Source: Rhodobacteraceae bacterium UBA6796
GTDB lineage: Bacteria; Pseudomonadota; Alphaproteobacteria; Rhodobacterales; Rhodobacteraceae
DNA length: 64,000 nucleotides
Assembly: GCA_002452815.1 (NCBI GenBank)
Contig: DKFM01000020.1
Location: 62,001 to 126,000 of the forward strand
Reading direction: 5' to 3'
The position numbers and the translations under genes were made by a program. The notes beneath the pieces were generated by a model. That model made no database searches and was not told where the DNA came from. It saw nothing but the letters and a program-made list of their open reading frames with translations. Below are positions 31,869-41,693 of the stretch, piece after piece. Numbering within the stretch: the first letter of the stretch is position 1; the number at the start of each line of letters is the position of its first letter.

Positions 31869-33368
31869 ATGAACACCGCCGCCGCACTCCAGACCACCGC
31901 CGCCGCCCCGGAGGCCGCCGAAGACACGGTCGCGCCGCACAACATCGAGGCCGAACAGCAGTTGCTGGGCGCGATCCTGACCAACAATGACATTTACGAC
32001 CGGATCGCCGCGATCGTGAAGGCCGAGCATTTCTACGAGCCCGTGCATCGCACGATCTTTGAAACCGCCGTCGCCAAGATCCAGAAGAACGCGCTGGCCT
32101 CGCCGGTGACGATCAAGGGCTATCTGGAAGAGGACGCCGGGCTGAAGGAACTCGGCGGGCCCGCCTATCTGGCGCGGCTGGCGGGGGCGGCGATCTCGTC
32201 CTATGCGGCGCGCGACTATGCGCAGATGATCCATGACCTTGCGCTGCGGCGCGAGCTGATCAAGGTCGGGCGGGAATTGTCGGCCTCGGCCAGCAAGCTG
32301 GAGGTCGGGGTCGAGCCCGAGAAGCTGATCGTGGAGACCGAAGGCGCGCTTTACAAGCTGGCGGAAACCGGGGCATCCGAGAAGGGCTTCGTGAGTTTCC
32401 TCAAAGCGGTGACCGAAGCCGTGCAATCCGCCAACGCCGCCTATCAGCGCGAGGGCGGGCTGTCGGGCGTGTCGACCGGGCTGCGCGATCTGGACAAGAA
32501 GCTGGGCGGGCTGCACCCGTCCGACTTGCTGATCCTGGCCGGGCGTCCGTCGATGGGCAAAACCTCGCTGGCGACCAACATCGCCTTCAACATCGCCAAG
32601 GCCTACAAGCGCGGCATCCGTCCCGATGGCAGCGAGGGCGCGGTGCAGGGCGGGGTCGTGGGCTTCTTCAGCCTGGAGATGTCGGCCGAACAGCTGGCCG
32701 CGCGGGTGCTGTCCGAGGCCTCCGAAGTGCCCTCGGAACAGATCCGCCGTGGCGATATGTCCGAGGCCGAATTCCGCCGCTTCGTCGAGGCCGCCAAGGC
32801 GCTGGAAACCTGCCCGCTTTATATCGACGACACCCCCGCCCTGCCGATCAGCCAGGTTGCCGCGCGCTGCCGGCGGCTGAAGCGGACGCATGGGCTGGAT
32901 GTCGTGATGGTCGACTACCTGCAACTGCTGCGCGGCACCGGCAAGGGCGACAACCGGGTGCAGGAGATCGGCGAAATCTCGATGGGACTGAAGGCGATCG
33001 CCAAGGAACTGTCGGTGCCGGTGGTCGCACTGTCCCAGCTGAGCCGGACGGTGGAAAGCCGCGACGACAAGCGCCCGCAGCTGAGCGACCTGCGCGAATC
33101 GGGCTCGATCGAACAGGATGCCGACGTGGTGATGTTCGTCTATCGCGACGAATATTATAAGGAACGCGAGAAGCCCGGCGATCACGAGCTGGAAAAGATG
33201 GCCGCCTGGCAGCAGATCATGGAACAGGTCCATGGCAAGGCCGAGGTCATCATCGGCAAGCAGCGTCACGGGCCGATCGGCTCGGTCGAGCTGGCCTTCG
33301 AGGGCCGCTTCACCCGGTTCTCGGATCTGGCGAAGCCCTGGCAGGGCGACGGCGGCGAGGGCTTCTGA
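31869..33368 (+). CDS. dnaB: Replicative DNA helicase DnaB
   Basis: 499-residue ring helicase unwinding the fork. N-terminal domain starts VAPHNIEAEQQLLGAIL (about 29-45); the RecA-like domain has Walker A GRPSMGKTSL (about 224-233), FFSLEMSAEQLAAR, Walker B MVDYLQLL and the arginine-finger region. ATG at 31869 gives a normal N-terminus with a short Ala-rich lead. First gene of the dnaB-alr-mlaEF-pqiA group on this strand. Confidence 0.96.
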   Translation: MNTAAALQTTAAAPEAAEDTVAPHNIEAEQQLLGAILTNNDIYDRIAAIVKAEHFYEPVHRTIFETAVAKIQKNALASPVTIKGYLEEDAGLKELGGPAYLARLAGAAISSYAARDYAQMIHDLALRRELIKVGRELSASASKLEVGVEPEKLIVETEGALYKLAETGASEKGFVSFLKAVTEAVQSANAAYQREGGLSGVSTGLRDLDKKLGGLHPSDLLILAGRPSMGKTSLATNIAFNIAKAYKRGIRPDGSEGAVQGGVVGFFSLEMSAEQLAARVLSEASEVPSEQIRRGDMSEAEFRRFVEAAKALETCPLYIDDTPALPISQVAARCRRLKRTHGLDVVMVDYLQLLRGTGKGDNRVQEIGEISMGLKAIAKELSVPVVALSQLSRTVESRDDKRPQLSDLRESGSIEQDADVVMFVYRDEYYKEREKPGDHELEKMAAWQQIMEQVHGKAEVIIGKQRHGPIGSVELAFEGRFTRFSDLAKPWQGDGGEGF

Positions 33369-33497
33369 GCCCCGCCCCCTTCAAACCCGCCATCTCCGCG
33401 CGCAGGCCCCTGCCCACCCGCCACACTCGCGTGAACGCGCGCCCCGTGGCCTGCCTTTCCGCTTGACCTCGGGCGCGCCGCGCAAGAAGAAAGTGGC

Positions 33498-34547
33498 ATG
33501 GCACAAGCATCTCTTCGCATCGACATCGACGCAATTCTCGCCAACTGGCGGGCGCTGGACGCGCTTTCCGGGACGGCCACTGAAACCGGGGCCGTGGTCA
33601 AGGCCAACAGCTACGGCCTGGGGGCTGCCCGGATCGGGCGGGCACTGGCCCGGGCCGGCGCGCGCAAGTTCTTCGTGGCCTCGGCCGAGGAAGGCGCGGC
33701 ACTGCGTCAGGCCCTGGGCGAAGGCCCGGAAATCTTCGTCTTCTCCGGCCATATGGCGGGCGACACGGAAATGATCGGCGATCTGGGGCTGACGCCGATG
33801 CTCAATTCGCTCGATCAGGTCACGCGCCATTTCGAGGCGCTGCCGGGCTGTGCCTTCGGTGTGCAGCTTGATACCGGCATGAACCGTTTGGGCATGGAAT
33901 CGGCGGAATGGCAGGCGGTGGCGCCGATCGTCCTGGGATCGGAGCCCAGGCTCATCATGTCGCATTTGGCCTGCTCGGACGAGCCCGACCATCCGATGAA
34001 CGCACGCCAGCTGGCCGAGTTCCGCTATATGACCGACGGTCTCGATGTGCCGCGCTCACTTTCGGCGACGGGGGGGCTGCTGCTGGGCCCCGAATATCAT
34101 TTCGACGTGACCCGCCCGGGCATCGGCCTGTATGGCGGCCTGCCCTTCGAACGCGCGCGGCCGGTGGTGCAGCTGTCGCTGCCGGTCGTGCAGATCCGCG
34201 AGGTTCCGGCGGGCGAAACCGTGGGCTATTCCAACGCTTTCGAGGCCGAAACCGATTGCCGTATCGCGACCGTTTCTGCGGGCTATGCCGACGGGCTGCA
34301 CCGCACGCTGGGCGGGCGCGCAACGCTGTGGGCCGGTAACATCCCCTGCCCCGTCGTCGGCCGCATCTCGATGGATCTGATCACCGTCGATGTCTCGCAT
34401 CTGCCCGAGGCGCCCAAGACGCTCGACATCCTCGGGCCGCATCAGGGCCCTGACGATCTGGCCGATGTCGCCGGAACCATCGGCTATGAAATCCTGACCT
34501 CGCTGGGCGCGCGCTATCAGCGCCAGTATGTCGAGGGAACGGCGTGA
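33498..34547 (+). CDS. alr: Alanine racemase
   Basis: 349-residue PLP enzyme producing D-alanine for peptidoglycan. The PLP lysine is in [11 protein letters not shown] (about 31-41; the usual histidine before the last glycine is leucine here), the catalytic tyrosine in [11 protein letters not shown], and [12 protein letters not shown] follows. Length is slightly short but complete. Its stop overlaps the GTG of mlaE. Confidence 0.94.
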   Translation: MAQASLRIDIDAILANWRALDALSGTATETGAVVKANSYGLGAARIGRALARAGARKFFVASAEEGAALRQALGEGPEIFVFSGHMAGDTEMIGDLGLTPMLNSLDQVTRHFEALPGCAFGVQLDTGMNRLGMESAEWQAVAPIVLGSEPRLIMSHLACSDEPDHPMNARQLAEFRYMTDGLDVPRSLSATGGLLLGPEYHFDVTRPGIGLYGGLPFERARPVVQLSLPVVQIREVPAGETVGYSNAFEAETDCRIATVSAGYADGLHRTLGGRATLWAGNIPCPVVGRISMDLITVDVSHLPEAPKTLDILGPHQGPDDLADVAGTIGYEILTSLGARYQRQYVEGTA

Positions 34548-35323
34548 TCGCGCGCGCGCTGGCGGCGCTTGGGCGCCCGGCGCTCGGCACGCTGGCCGCG
34601 CTTGGCCGCGGTGGGATCTTTGCCGGATCGGCGCTGAGCCATCTGCTGCGTCCGCCCTTCTATGCGCGCGAATTCTGGCTGTCGTGCATCCAGATCGGTT
34701 GGCTCTCGCTGCCGGTGGTGGGGTTGACGGCCCTGTTCACGGGCGCGGCGCTGGCGCTGCAGATCTACGCAGGCTCTGCCCGGTTTTCGGCGGAATCCGT
34801 CGTGCCCTCGATCACCGCCATCGGCATGGTGCGCGAACTGGGCCCGGTGCTGGGCGGGCTGATGGTGGCCGCGCGCGTGGCCAGTTCGATCGCCGCGGAA
34901 ATCGGCACGATGAAGGTGACCGAACAGATCGACGCGCTGGTCACCCTGTCCACCCATCCGATGAAATACCTGACGGTCCCGCGGATGCTGGCCGCGACGC
35001 TATGCGTGCCGGTTCTGGTCGGCATTGGCGACGTGATCGGCATCATGGGCGGCTGGATGGTCGGCACCGGGCGGCTGGGGTTCAATTCGGCCACCTACAT
35101 GAAGAACACCTGGGAATATCTGGAGTTCTGGGACGTGGGCTCGGGCCTGGTCAAGGGCGCGGCCTTCGGCTTCATCGTGGCGCTGACCGGCTGCTATTAC
35201 GGCATGAACTCGGGCCGCGGCGCGCAGGGCGTGGGGCGGGCCACGAAATCGGCGGTGGTCGCGGCCTCGATCGCGATCCTGGCGGCCAACTACCTGCTGA
35301 CGGAGGTGTTTTTCGCGGCATGA
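34544..35323 (+). CDS. mlaE: MlaE-type ABC transporter permease
   Basis: 259-residue membrane protein of the MlaE family (phospholipid transport between membranes). Hydrophobic segments include [20 protein letters not shown] and [19 protein letters not shown]; the family loops [19 protein letters not shown] and [16 protein letters not shown] are present. GTG start at 34544 overlaps the alr stop by 4 bases. The MCE substrate-binding protein MlaD is not in the window. Confidence 0.92.
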   Translation: MIARALAALGRPALGTLAALGRGGIFAGSALSHLLRPPFYAREFWLSCIQIGWLSLPVVGLTALFTGAALALQIYAGSARFSAESVVPSITAIGMVRELGPVLGGLMVAARVASSIAAEIGTMKVTEQIDALVTLSTHPMKYLTVPRMLAATLCVPVLVGIGDVIGIMGGWMVGTGRLGFNSATYMKNTWEYLEFWDVGSGLVKGAAFGFIVALTGCYYGMNSGRGAQGVGRATKSAVVAASIAILAANYLLTEVFFAA

Positions 35324-36066
35324 TCGAGATGCAGGGCGTTCAGAAATCCTTCGGACCCAAGGTGGTTCTGCGCAGCGTGGATCTGACCGTTCCGCGCGGC
35401 GAAAGCATGGTCATCATCGGCGGGTCGGGCACCGGAAAATCGGTTCTGCTGAAATGCATCCTCGGGCTGATCCAGCCCGACGGCGGGCTGATATCGCTTG
35501 ACGGCCAGGATGTGCGCACGGCCCCGCGCGACGCGTTTCTGGCGCGGTTCGGGATGCTGTTTCAGGGCGGCGCGCTGTTCGACAGCCTGCCGGTCTGGCA
35601 AAACGTGGCGTTCCGGCTGCTGCGCGGCTCGCTCAAGCGCCCGCAGGAAGAAGCCCGGGCCATCGCCATCGCGAAACTGCGCCGTGTCGGCCTTGGCCCC
35701 GATGTGGCCGATCTGTTCCCGGCCGAGCTGTCGGGCGGCATGCAAAAGCGCGTGGGCCTGGCGCGCGCCATCGCCGCCGAGCCCGGGATCATCTTCTTCG
35801 ACGAACCGACGACCGGGCTCGACCCGATCATGGCGGGCGTGATCAACGACCTGATCCGCGAAATCGTGGTCGAGATGGGGGCGACCGCGATGACGATCAC
35901 CCATGACATGACCTCGGTGCGCGCGATTGCCGACCGGGTCGCGATGCTGCATGACGGGCGCGTGCAATGGACCGGCACGATTGCGGAAATGGATGAAACG
36001 CCAGACCCTTATGTGCAACAGTTCATCCACGGCCGGGCCGAAGGGCCGATTGCCGCCCTGCGCTAG
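35320..36066 (+). CDS. mlaF: MlaF-type ABC transporter ATP-binding protein
   Basis: 248-residue ATPase pairing with MlaE. Walker A GGSGTGKSVLL, Q-loop LFQGGALFDSL, signature LSGGMQKRVGLAR, Walker B IIFFDEPTTGLDP and switch histidine MTITHD are all intact. It overlaps mlaE by ATGA. Together they power lipid transport, with the remaining subunits presumably elsewhere. Confidence 0.94.
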   Translation: MIEMQGVQKSFGPKVVLRSVDLTVPRGESMVIIGGSGTGKSVLLKCILGLIQPDGGLISLDGQDVRTAPRDAFLARFGMLFQGGALFDSLPVWQNVAFRLLRGSLKRPQEEARAIAIAKLRRVGLGPDVADLFPAELSGGMQKRVGLARAIAAEPGIIFFDEPTTGLDPIMAGVINDLIREIVVEMGATAMTITHDMTSVRAIADRVAMLHDGRVQWTGTIAEMDETPDPYVQQFIHGRAEGPIAALR

Positions 36067-36079
36067 CCCCGGAGGCGCG

Positions 36080-36547
36080 ATGCTGAAATATGCCAATCTG
36101 AGCCTGCTGGTGCTGTTCCCGGTGGCATGGTTTGCGCCGCTCTTGCGCGCGGGCCTGCTGCCGTTCTTCGATCTCGACGCGATCTCGGTGGTGACCGGGC
36201 TGCAGGCGCTCTGGGCCAAGGACATCTTTCTTGCGCTGCTGGTCACGGTCTTCGCCCTGATCGCGCCAATGGCCAAGGTCGCGGGCGTGGCCCTGGTGCA
36301 GTTCGGCCTGGCTTCCCCCCGCCTCTTGCCGCCGGTTCAGGCCCTGGGGCGGCTGGCGATGGCCGACATCTTCCTTATCGCGCTTTATATCGTGCTGGCA
36401 AAGGGCGTGGGCGTGGGCCGGATCGAGACCGGCTGGGGGCTTTACCTGTTCAGCTTTTGCGTGCTGGCCTCGCTGGCGCTGTCCCATCTGGCGCAGCGCA
36501 GATCCGGCGCGCAGGGGGCGCTGCCCCCTGACCCCCGGGATATTTGA
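36080..36547 (+). CDS. PqiA-like membrane protein whose end is encoded by a repeat
   Basis: 155-residue protein with about four hydrophobic segments (LSLLVLFPVAWFAPLL, IFLALLVTVFALIAPMAKVA, ADIFLIALYIVLAKGVG, GLYLFSFCVLASLALSHLA), like one half of a paraquat-inducible protein A. GGAGGCG precedes the ATG. The last residues QGALPPDPRDI and the stop TGA are encoded by the flanking palindrome and left arm of repeat copy 5, so the natural C-terminus may have been replaced when the repeat arrived. Co-transcribed with mlaEF; PqiA proteins work with MCE lipid transporters. Confidence 0.85.
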   Translation: MLKYANLSLLVLFPVAWFAPLLRAGLLPFFDLDAISVVTGLQALWAKDIFLALLVTVFALIAPMAKVAGVALVQFGLASPRLLPPVQALGRLAMADIFLIALYIVLAKGVGVGRIETGWGLYLFSFCVLASLALSHLAQRRSGAQGALPPDPRDI

Positions 36548-36599
36548 ACCAGAAAGAAGGCAGGGGCCGGTTTTCTTTCTGGCGAAAATATCCCGGGGA
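36531..36599. repeat. Dispersed inverted repeat copy 5
   Basis: Left arm ACCCCCGGGATATTTGAACC then AGAAAGAA; right arm TTTTCTTTCTGGCGAAAATA then TCCCGGGG. The left arm carries the pqiA stop codon (36545-36547). GC palindromes flank both sides. Between pqiA and radA. Confidence 0.88.
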
Positions 36600-36668
36600 G
36601 AGGCCGCAGGCCGGGGGGCTGGCCCCCGCTGCCCTTGCCCTGCGCGCGCCCCTCTGACACAAAGGCCC

Positions 36669-38036
36669 ATGGCCAAAGCACCCGCCCAGTTCACCTGCAC
36701 CGCCTGCGGCGCCGTCCACAAGAAGTGGAACGGCAAATGCGATGCCTGCGGACAGTGGAACACGATCGTCGAGGAAGCGCCGCTGAGCAGCGGCCCGGCC
36801 TCGAAAACCCTTGGCGCCACGAAGGGCCGGGTGATCGCGCTGACTTCGCTGGCCACCGAAGAGGCGCCACCGCCGCGCACCTGTTCGGGGCTGGCCGAGT
36901 TCGACCGCGTGCTGGGCGGCGGGCTGGTCCCGGCATCGGCGATTCTGGTTGGCGGCGATCCGGGCATCGGCAAATCCACGCTGCTGCTGCAGGCCGTGGC
37001 AAGTTTTGCCCTCAAGGGCCTGAAATGTCTGTATATCTCTGGCGAGGAAGCCTCGGCCCAGGTGCGCATGCGCGCACAGCGGCTTGGGCTGGCCGAGGCG
37101 CCGGTGCAACTGGGCGCGGAAACCAATCTGCGCGACATCCTGACCACGCTGGAGGCCGAGCGCCCCGATCTGGTGGTGATCGATTCGATCCAGACGATGT
37201 GGGCCGATCATGTCGACAGCGCGCCGGGCTCGGTCAGTCAGGTGCGCGCGGCCTGTCACGAGCTGGTGACCTTCGCCAAGAAGCGCGGCACCTCGGTCAT
37301 TTTGGTGGGCCATGTCACCAAGGAAGGCCAGATCGCGGGCCCGCGCGTGGTCGAGCACATGGTCGACACCGTGCTGTATTTCGAGGGCGAGCGCGGCCAT
37401 CAGTTCCGCATCCTGCGCGCGGTCAAGAACCGCTTCGGCCCCGCCGCCGAGATCGGCGTTTTCGAGATGACGGGCGGCGGGCTGGCCGAGGTGGCCAACC
37501 CTTCGGCCCTGTTCCTGTCCGAGCGTGGCACCGCGGTGCCGGGATCGGCAGTGTTTGCGGGCATCGAGGGCACCCGCCCGGTGCTGACCGAAATTCAGGC
37601 GCTGATCGCCCCCTCGCCGCTGGCCAGTCCGCGGCGCACGGTGGTGGGGCTGGATTCGGGCCGCGTGTCGACGATTCTGGCGGTGCTCGAAAGCCGCTGC
37701 GGCATTCCCTTCGCCGGACTCGACGTGTTTCTGAACGTCGCGGGCGGGATGAAGGTGCTGGAACCGGCCGCCGATCTGGCGCTGGCGGCCGCCCTGCTGA
37801 GCGCGCGCGAGGATGTTGCCTTGCCGCCTGATATGGTGATTTTCGGTGAAATCAGCCTGTCGGCGGCCCTGCGTCCGGTGGGCCAGGCCGAAAACAGGTT
37901 GAAAGAGGCGGAAAAACTTGGTTTTTCACAGGCGATTGCGCCACAAGGGACCAAGGTCGAGAGTGGCGCCGGGATGCGGCTGCGCAAGTTGCCCGATCTC
38001 GTGACATTCGTTGGGGATATGTTCGGCGCAGGTTAG
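36669..38036 (+). CDS. radA: DNA repair protein RadA
   Basis: 455-residue branch-migration ATPase for recombination intermediates. Zinc finger C10, C13, C24, C27; RecA-like core with Walker A GDPGIGKST (96-104); the RadA-specific KNRFG; and a C-terminal Lon-like domain (from about 280) ending LRKLPDLVTFVGDMFG. Complete and normal in length. Followed 24 bases later by cvpA. Confidence 0.96.
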   Translation: MAKAPAQFTCTACGAVHKKWNGKCDACGQWNTIVEEAPLSSGPASKTLGATKGRVIALTSLATEEAPPPRTCSGLAEFDRVLGGGLVPASAILVGGDPGIGKSTLLLQAVASFALKGLKCLYISGEEASAQVRMRAQRLGLAEAPVQLGAETNLRDILTTLEAERPDLVVIDSIQTMWADHVDSAPGSVSQVRAACHELVTFAKKRGTSVILVGHVTKEGQIAGPRVVEHMVDTVLYFEGERGHQFRILRAVKNRFGPAAEIGVFEMTGGGLAEVANPSALFLSERGTAVPGSAVFAGIEGTRPVLTEIQALIAPSPLASPRRTVVGLDSGRVSTILAVLESRCGIPFAGLDVFLNVAGGMKVLEPAADLALAAALLSAREDVALPPDMVIFGEISLSAALRPVGQAENRLKEAEKLGFSQAIAPQGTKVESGAGMRLRKLPDLVTFVGDMFGAG

Positions 38037-38060
38037 CGCCACCGAAAAACGCGGGGACGC

Positions 38061-38654
38061 ATGGACGGGTTTACCATCGTTGACGCCATCGTGGCGGTCA
38101 TCATCATTCTGTCGGCCATTCTGGCCTATAGCCGCGGCTTCGTGCGCGAGGGGCTGGCGATCGTCGGCTGGGTCGCCGCTGCGGTGCTGGCCTATGTGTT
38201 TGCCGACGCGGCCCGCCCGCTGATCGCGCAACTGCCGGGGCTGAACAAATTCCTGGGCGACAGCTGCGAACTGGCGACGATCGGCGGCTTTGCCGCGGTC
38301 TTCGCGCTGGCGCTTGTCGTCTTCTCGATCCTGACGCCGCTGTTTGCCAGTGCGGTGCAGCGCTCGGCGCTTGGCGGGCTCGATCAGGGTCTGGGCTTCC
38401 TGTTCGGCGTGCTGCGCGGGGTGATCCTGGTCGCCGTGGCCTTTGTCGTCTATGACCGTCTGGTGGTGAACGAGGCGATCCCGGTTGTCGACGGCTCGCG
38501 CTCGGCCAAGGTGTTTTCGCAACTGAGTGGCCAGATGGACGAAACCATGCCCGAAGATGCCCCCGGCTGGATCGTCGGGCGTTATGAAAAGCTGGTCGAG
38601 AAATGCGCAGCCCCGGAAACCCCGGTGGCCCCGGTCACCCCGGCCTCAAACTGA
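38061..38654 (+). CDS. cvpA: CvpA family membrane protein
   Basis: 197-residue protein with four hydrophobic segments in the first 130 residues (FTIVDAIVAVIIILSAILAY, LAIVGWVAAAVLAYVFADA, FAAVFALALVVFSILTPLF, VLRGVILVAVAFVVYDRLV) and a Pro/Ala/Thr-rich tail. CvpA is linked to envelope homeostasis and is classically upstream of purF, as here. Function not well defined. Confidence 0.93.
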   Translation: MDGFTIVDAIVAVIIILSAILAYSRGFVREGLAIVGWVAAAVLAYVFADAARPLIAQLPGLNKFLGDSCELATIGGFAAVFALALVVFSILTPLFASAVQRSALGGLDQGLGFLFGVLRGVILVAVAFVVYDRLVVNEAIPVVDGSRSAKVFSQLSGQMDETMPEDAPGWIVGRYEKLVEKCAAPETPVAPVTPASN

Positions 38655-38705
38655 CGCATGGGCAACGCGCCGGAAATAGTGACGGTGCGATGACGGAATT
38701 CTCTG

Positions 38706-38733
38706 CGGGAGGGCTTAACACCCCTCCCGTTTC
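38706..38733 (+). terminator. Rho-independent terminator after cvpA
   Basis: CGGGAGGG (38706-38713) / CCCTCCCG (38722-38729), 8-base loop, then TTTC. Confidence 0.8.
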
Positions 38734-38778
38734 GCATTAAACGGGCCGGGCAAGCCCCCTGCATCAAGGACACCTTCC

Positions 38779-40263
38779 ATGACCCAATCGGTGACCCGCT
38801 CGGCCAGCCCGTTCCTGTCGCATCCCTTCGACGATGACAAACTCAAGGAAGAATGCGGCGTCTTTGGCGTGATCGGCGTGGCAGATGCCGCGAATTTCGT
38901 GGCACTCGGGCTGCATGCGCTGCAACACCGCGGGCAAGAGGCGGGCGGCATCGTTGCCCATGATGCGATCAAGGGCTTCAACTCGGCGCATCGCTTCGGC
39001 TATGTGCGCGACAATTTCACCAAGGCCAGCCTGATGGAAACCCTGCCCGGGCCGCTGGCCATCGGGCATGTGCGCTATTCCACCGCCGGGTCGAAAGCCG
39101 CGGTGATCCGCGATGTGCAGCCCTTCTTCGGCGAATTCTCGATGGGCGGCGCGGCGATTGCCCACAACGGCAACCTGACCAATGCCGAGGCGCTGCGCCA
39201 CGAGCTGATCGAACGCGGCGCGATCTTCCAGTCCAGCTCGGATTCGGAATGCATCATCCACCTGATGGCCCGCTCGATCCAGAAGCACCACGCCGACCGG
39301 ATCGCCGATGCGCTGCGCCGGGTCGAGGGCGCCTTCTCGGTGGTGGCGATGACGCGCACCAAGCTGATCGGCGTGCGCGATCCGCTGGGCGTGCGCCCGC
39401 TGGTGCTGGGCCGTCTGGGCGACAACGGCTATGTGCTCAGCTCGGAAACCTGCGCGCTCGATATCATCGGCGCGGAATTCGTGCGCGAGATCGAGCCGGG
39501 CGAGATGGTCGTCATCCAGGACGGCAAGATCGAAAGCTCGCGGCCCTTCGGCCCCTCGAAAGGGCGGTTCTGCATTTTCGAACACGTCTATTTCTCGCGC
39601 CCCGACAGCATCATCGGTGGCCGCTCGGTCTATGAAACGCGCTTCCAGATCGGCGTGGAACTGGCCGCCGAAGCCCCGGTCGAGGCGGATCTGGTCTGCC
39701 CGGTGCCGGATTCGGGCACGCCTGCGGCGATCGGTTTCAGCCATGCCTCGGGCATTCCCTTCGCGCTCGGCATCACCCGCAACCAGTATATGGGCCGCAC
39801 CTTCATCGAACCGACCGAGCAGATCCGCAACATGGGTGTGCGCCTCAAGCTCAACGTCAACAAGAGCCTGATCAAGGGCAAGCGGGTCATTCTGGTCGAC
39901 GACTCGGTCGTGCGCGGCACCACCTCGCGCAAGATCAAGGAAATGATCCTGGATGCGGGCGCCGCCGAGGTGCATTTCCGCATTGCCAGCCCGCCGACCG
40001 CCTGGCCCTGCTTCTACGGTGTCGATACGCCCGACCGCGAGAAACTGCTGGCCGCGCGGATGAGCGAAGACGAGATGCGCGACTGGATCGGCGTGAACAG
40101 CCTGAAATTCATCTCGCTCGACGGGCTTTATCGGGCCGCAGGCGAGGCGCAGGGCCGCAACGCCGCCTGCCCGCAATATTGCGATGCCTGTTTCTCGGGC
40201 GAATACCCGATCGCCCCCTCGGACAAGATCGCGCATGGTTTCGAGATGAAAGCGGCGGAGTAA
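38779..40263 (+). CDS. purF: Amidophosphoribosyltransferase
   Basis: 494-residue enzyme for the first step of purine synthesis. A 25-residue propeptide-like leader precedes the glutaminase nucleophile C26 (EECGVFGVIG); RYSTAGS and NGNLTNAEALR are glutaminase motifs; the PRPP loop is VILVDDSVVRGTTSRKI. The family iron-cluster cysteines typical of Bacillus-type PurF are suggested by CFYGVD and CPQYCDACFSGEY near the end. AAGGA precedes the ATG. Confidence 0.96.
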   Translation: MTQSVTRSASPFLSHPFDDDKLKEECGVFGVIGVADAANFVALGLHALQHRGQEAGGIVAHDAIKGFNSAHRFGYVRDNFTKASLMETLPGPLAIGHVRYSTAGSKAAVIRDVQPFFGEFSMGGAAIAHNGNLTNAEALRHELIERGAIFQSSSDSECIIHLMARSIQKHHADRIADALRRVEGAFSVVAMTRTKLIGVRDPLGVRPLVLGRLGDNGYVLSSETCALDIIGAEFVREIEPGEMVVIQDGKIESSRPFGPSKGRFCIFEHVYFSRPDSIIGGRSVYETRFQIGVELAAEAPVEADLVCPVPDSGTPAAIGFSHASGIPFALGITRNQYMGRTFIEPTEQIRNMGVRLKLNVNKSLIKGKRVILVDDSVVRGTTSRKIKEMILDAGAAEVHFRIASPPTAWPCFYGVDTPDREKLLAARMSEDEMRDWIGVNSLKFISLDGLYRAAGEAQGRNAACPQYCDACFSGEYPIAPSDKIAHGFEMKAAE

Positions 40264-40329
40264 GCCCCGGTCGCCCCTTGGCGCGCCTTGCCTCGGCGCG
40301 CCCCCTGCCCCGCCGCCTTCATCTGGAAC

Positions 40330-40422
40330 GCGGCGGGTTTTGAGTATTTGGACCAAGAAGAAATCAGCCGCAGGGCTTCACGATCCGCTGCGGCTTCTTC
40401 TTGGCAAAAATACTCAAACGCC
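40330..40422. repeat. Dispersed inverted repeat copy 6 (AAGAAGAA subtype)
   Basis: CGGCGGGTTTTGAGTATTTG then GACCAAGAAGAAATC; right arm GGCTTCTTCTTGGCAAAAAT then ACTCAAACGCCGC. The pairing extends into the centre (AGCCGCAG/CTGCGGCT). Between convergent purF and zapA; a likely two-way terminator. Confidence 0.87.
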
Positions 40423-40461
40423 GCGCCCACAGGCGCCGCCCGGCTGAGGTGCGCTGCCCTC

Positions 40462-40839
40462 TCAGGCCTCTTCCTCGACCTTGTTGGCCAGCGCCTCGGC
40501 GCGCGCGGCGATTTCGGCCAGCGTATCGGTGACGGTGGCCGGGATCACCGGCACCTCGACCTTGGGCGGATCGGCGCGCAGGGCTTCCAGTTCCGCCTCG
40601 ATCTCGGCGATCCGGGTCTGGGCCGCACGCAGCTGGTCCTCCATGCCTGCCGTCTTGTCGGCCAGCATCAGCCCCGACATCAGCAGCATCCGCGCATCGG
40701 GCATCCGGCCGATCTGGCTGAGCAGGACACTGGCCTCGCCATCCAGCATCGCAGCGGCGGTGCGCAGGAAATGCTCTTCGCCATCCTGGCAGGCCACATC
40801 GAACTCGCGTCCGCCGACGATGATTCTCAGTTCCGGCAT
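40462..40839 (-). CDS. zapA: Cell division protein ZapA
   Basis: 125-residue FtsZ-associated protein. Starts LRIIVGGREFDVACQDGEE, has LRTAAAMLDGE and a middle helix with MLLMSGLMLADK, then a coiled coil (QLRAAQTRIAEIEAELEALRAD). The tail is long for ZapA. It lies one base after a coiled-coil gene that is probably its partner. Confidence 0.9.
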   Translation of the reverse strand: MPELRIIVGGREFDVACQDGEEHFLRTAAAMLDGEASVLLSQIGRMPDARMLLMSGLMLADKTAGMEDQLRAAQTRIAEIEAELEALRADPPKVEVPVIPATVTDTLAEIAARAEALANKVEEEA

Positions 40840-40840
40840 G

Positions 40841-41479
40841 TCAATTGCCCCCCATTGCGTCCTGCGCGGCCAGGATCGGTTCGATACTGCCCAGAATATC
40901 GTTCAGTTCCTTGACCTCGGCGGCGCGCGCGGCGCGCAGCGCCTCCAGTTCGGCCTGCATCGCGCGGTTGAGCAGATGCGGCGCCAGATCGGCGCCCGCC
41001 TCGAGCAACGCGCGGTTGGCTTCGGCCAGATCGGTGTTGGCGCGTTTCAGCCGCGCCAGGTCGGCCTGCGCGGCATCGAAGCTGCGGGTCGTTTGCGCCA
41101 GACGCTTTTCCAGCGTGGACAGGGTGGTTTCCTGCTTTTCACGGATCGCGCGCACCCGTTCGGACAGCTGCGCATTGGCCATGCGCTCGGCTTCGAGCGC
41201 CTCGCGCAGCCGGGCCAGTTCGGCCTCATGTGCGGCGCTGGCCTGGGCCGCAGCCGCATTGCGCAGCGCTTCGGGAATGTCGTCGCCTGCGGTTTCGGCT
41301 TCGGGCGGTTCGGAGGGGGCTTCCGGTGCGGGTTGGGGCGCGGGCGCGGCGGCGGCCTCCAAAGCCTCGGCCAGGGCGGCCTCGGCCTCGGCCTTGCGCA
41401 GGCTCAGCGTCTCGACCCCACGCATCGCGCGCTCCAGCGCATAGCTGATCCGGCGCTCAAATTCGGCAATCTCTGTCAT
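40841..41479 (-). CDS. Coiled-coil protein, probable ZapA partner
   Basis: 212-residue protein without signal peptide: N-terminal helix (ISYALERAMRGVETLSLRKAEAEAALAEALE), a Pro/Ala/Glu-rich linker (about 45-68), a long coiled coil (about 80-160, e.g. LARLREALEAERMANAQLSERV), and a conserved-looking C-terminal part LLNRAMQAELEALRAARAAEVKELNDILG. Position directly upstream of zapA suggests a divisome role, like the ZapB/ZapE-type helpers; this is inference. Start MTEIAEFERR was chosen over an M seven residues upstream. Confidence 0.75.
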   Translation of the reverse strand: MTEIAEFERRISYALERAMRGVETLSLRKAEAEAALAEALEAAAAPAPQPAPEAPSEPPEAETAGDDIPEALRNAAAAQASAAHEAELARLREALEAERMANAQLSERVRAIREKQETTLSTLEKRLAQTTRSFDAAQADLARLKRANTDLAEANRALLEAGADLAPHLLNRAMQAELEALRAARAAEVKELNDILGSIEPILAAQDAMGGN

Positions 41480-41680
41480 CCGCCCGCTTCCTTCCTTCAT
41501 GCGCGGCCCTGTCACCGACCCTGCGCAAGCCTGCAGGCGGCGCGAATCGCGCACGCCCCTGCTATGTGTCAGTTTAACCAACAAGCCGGGGGCAAGCCCA
41601 CCCTTTTGCATCAATGACTTGGCTGCACGGGGCGATTGGCGCGCTTGATCTTGCCCCGATCCCTGCTATCAGGGGGCAAA

Positions 41681-41693
41681 GTTACCGCCAACA
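41681..41693 (+). promoter_or_regulatory. CceR-like operator upstream of tkt
   Basis: GTTACCGCCAACA, on the other strand TGTTGGCGGTAAC, 24-36 bases before the tkt start. The same 13 bases occur before the first gap gene (54554-54566). Confidence 0.55.
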
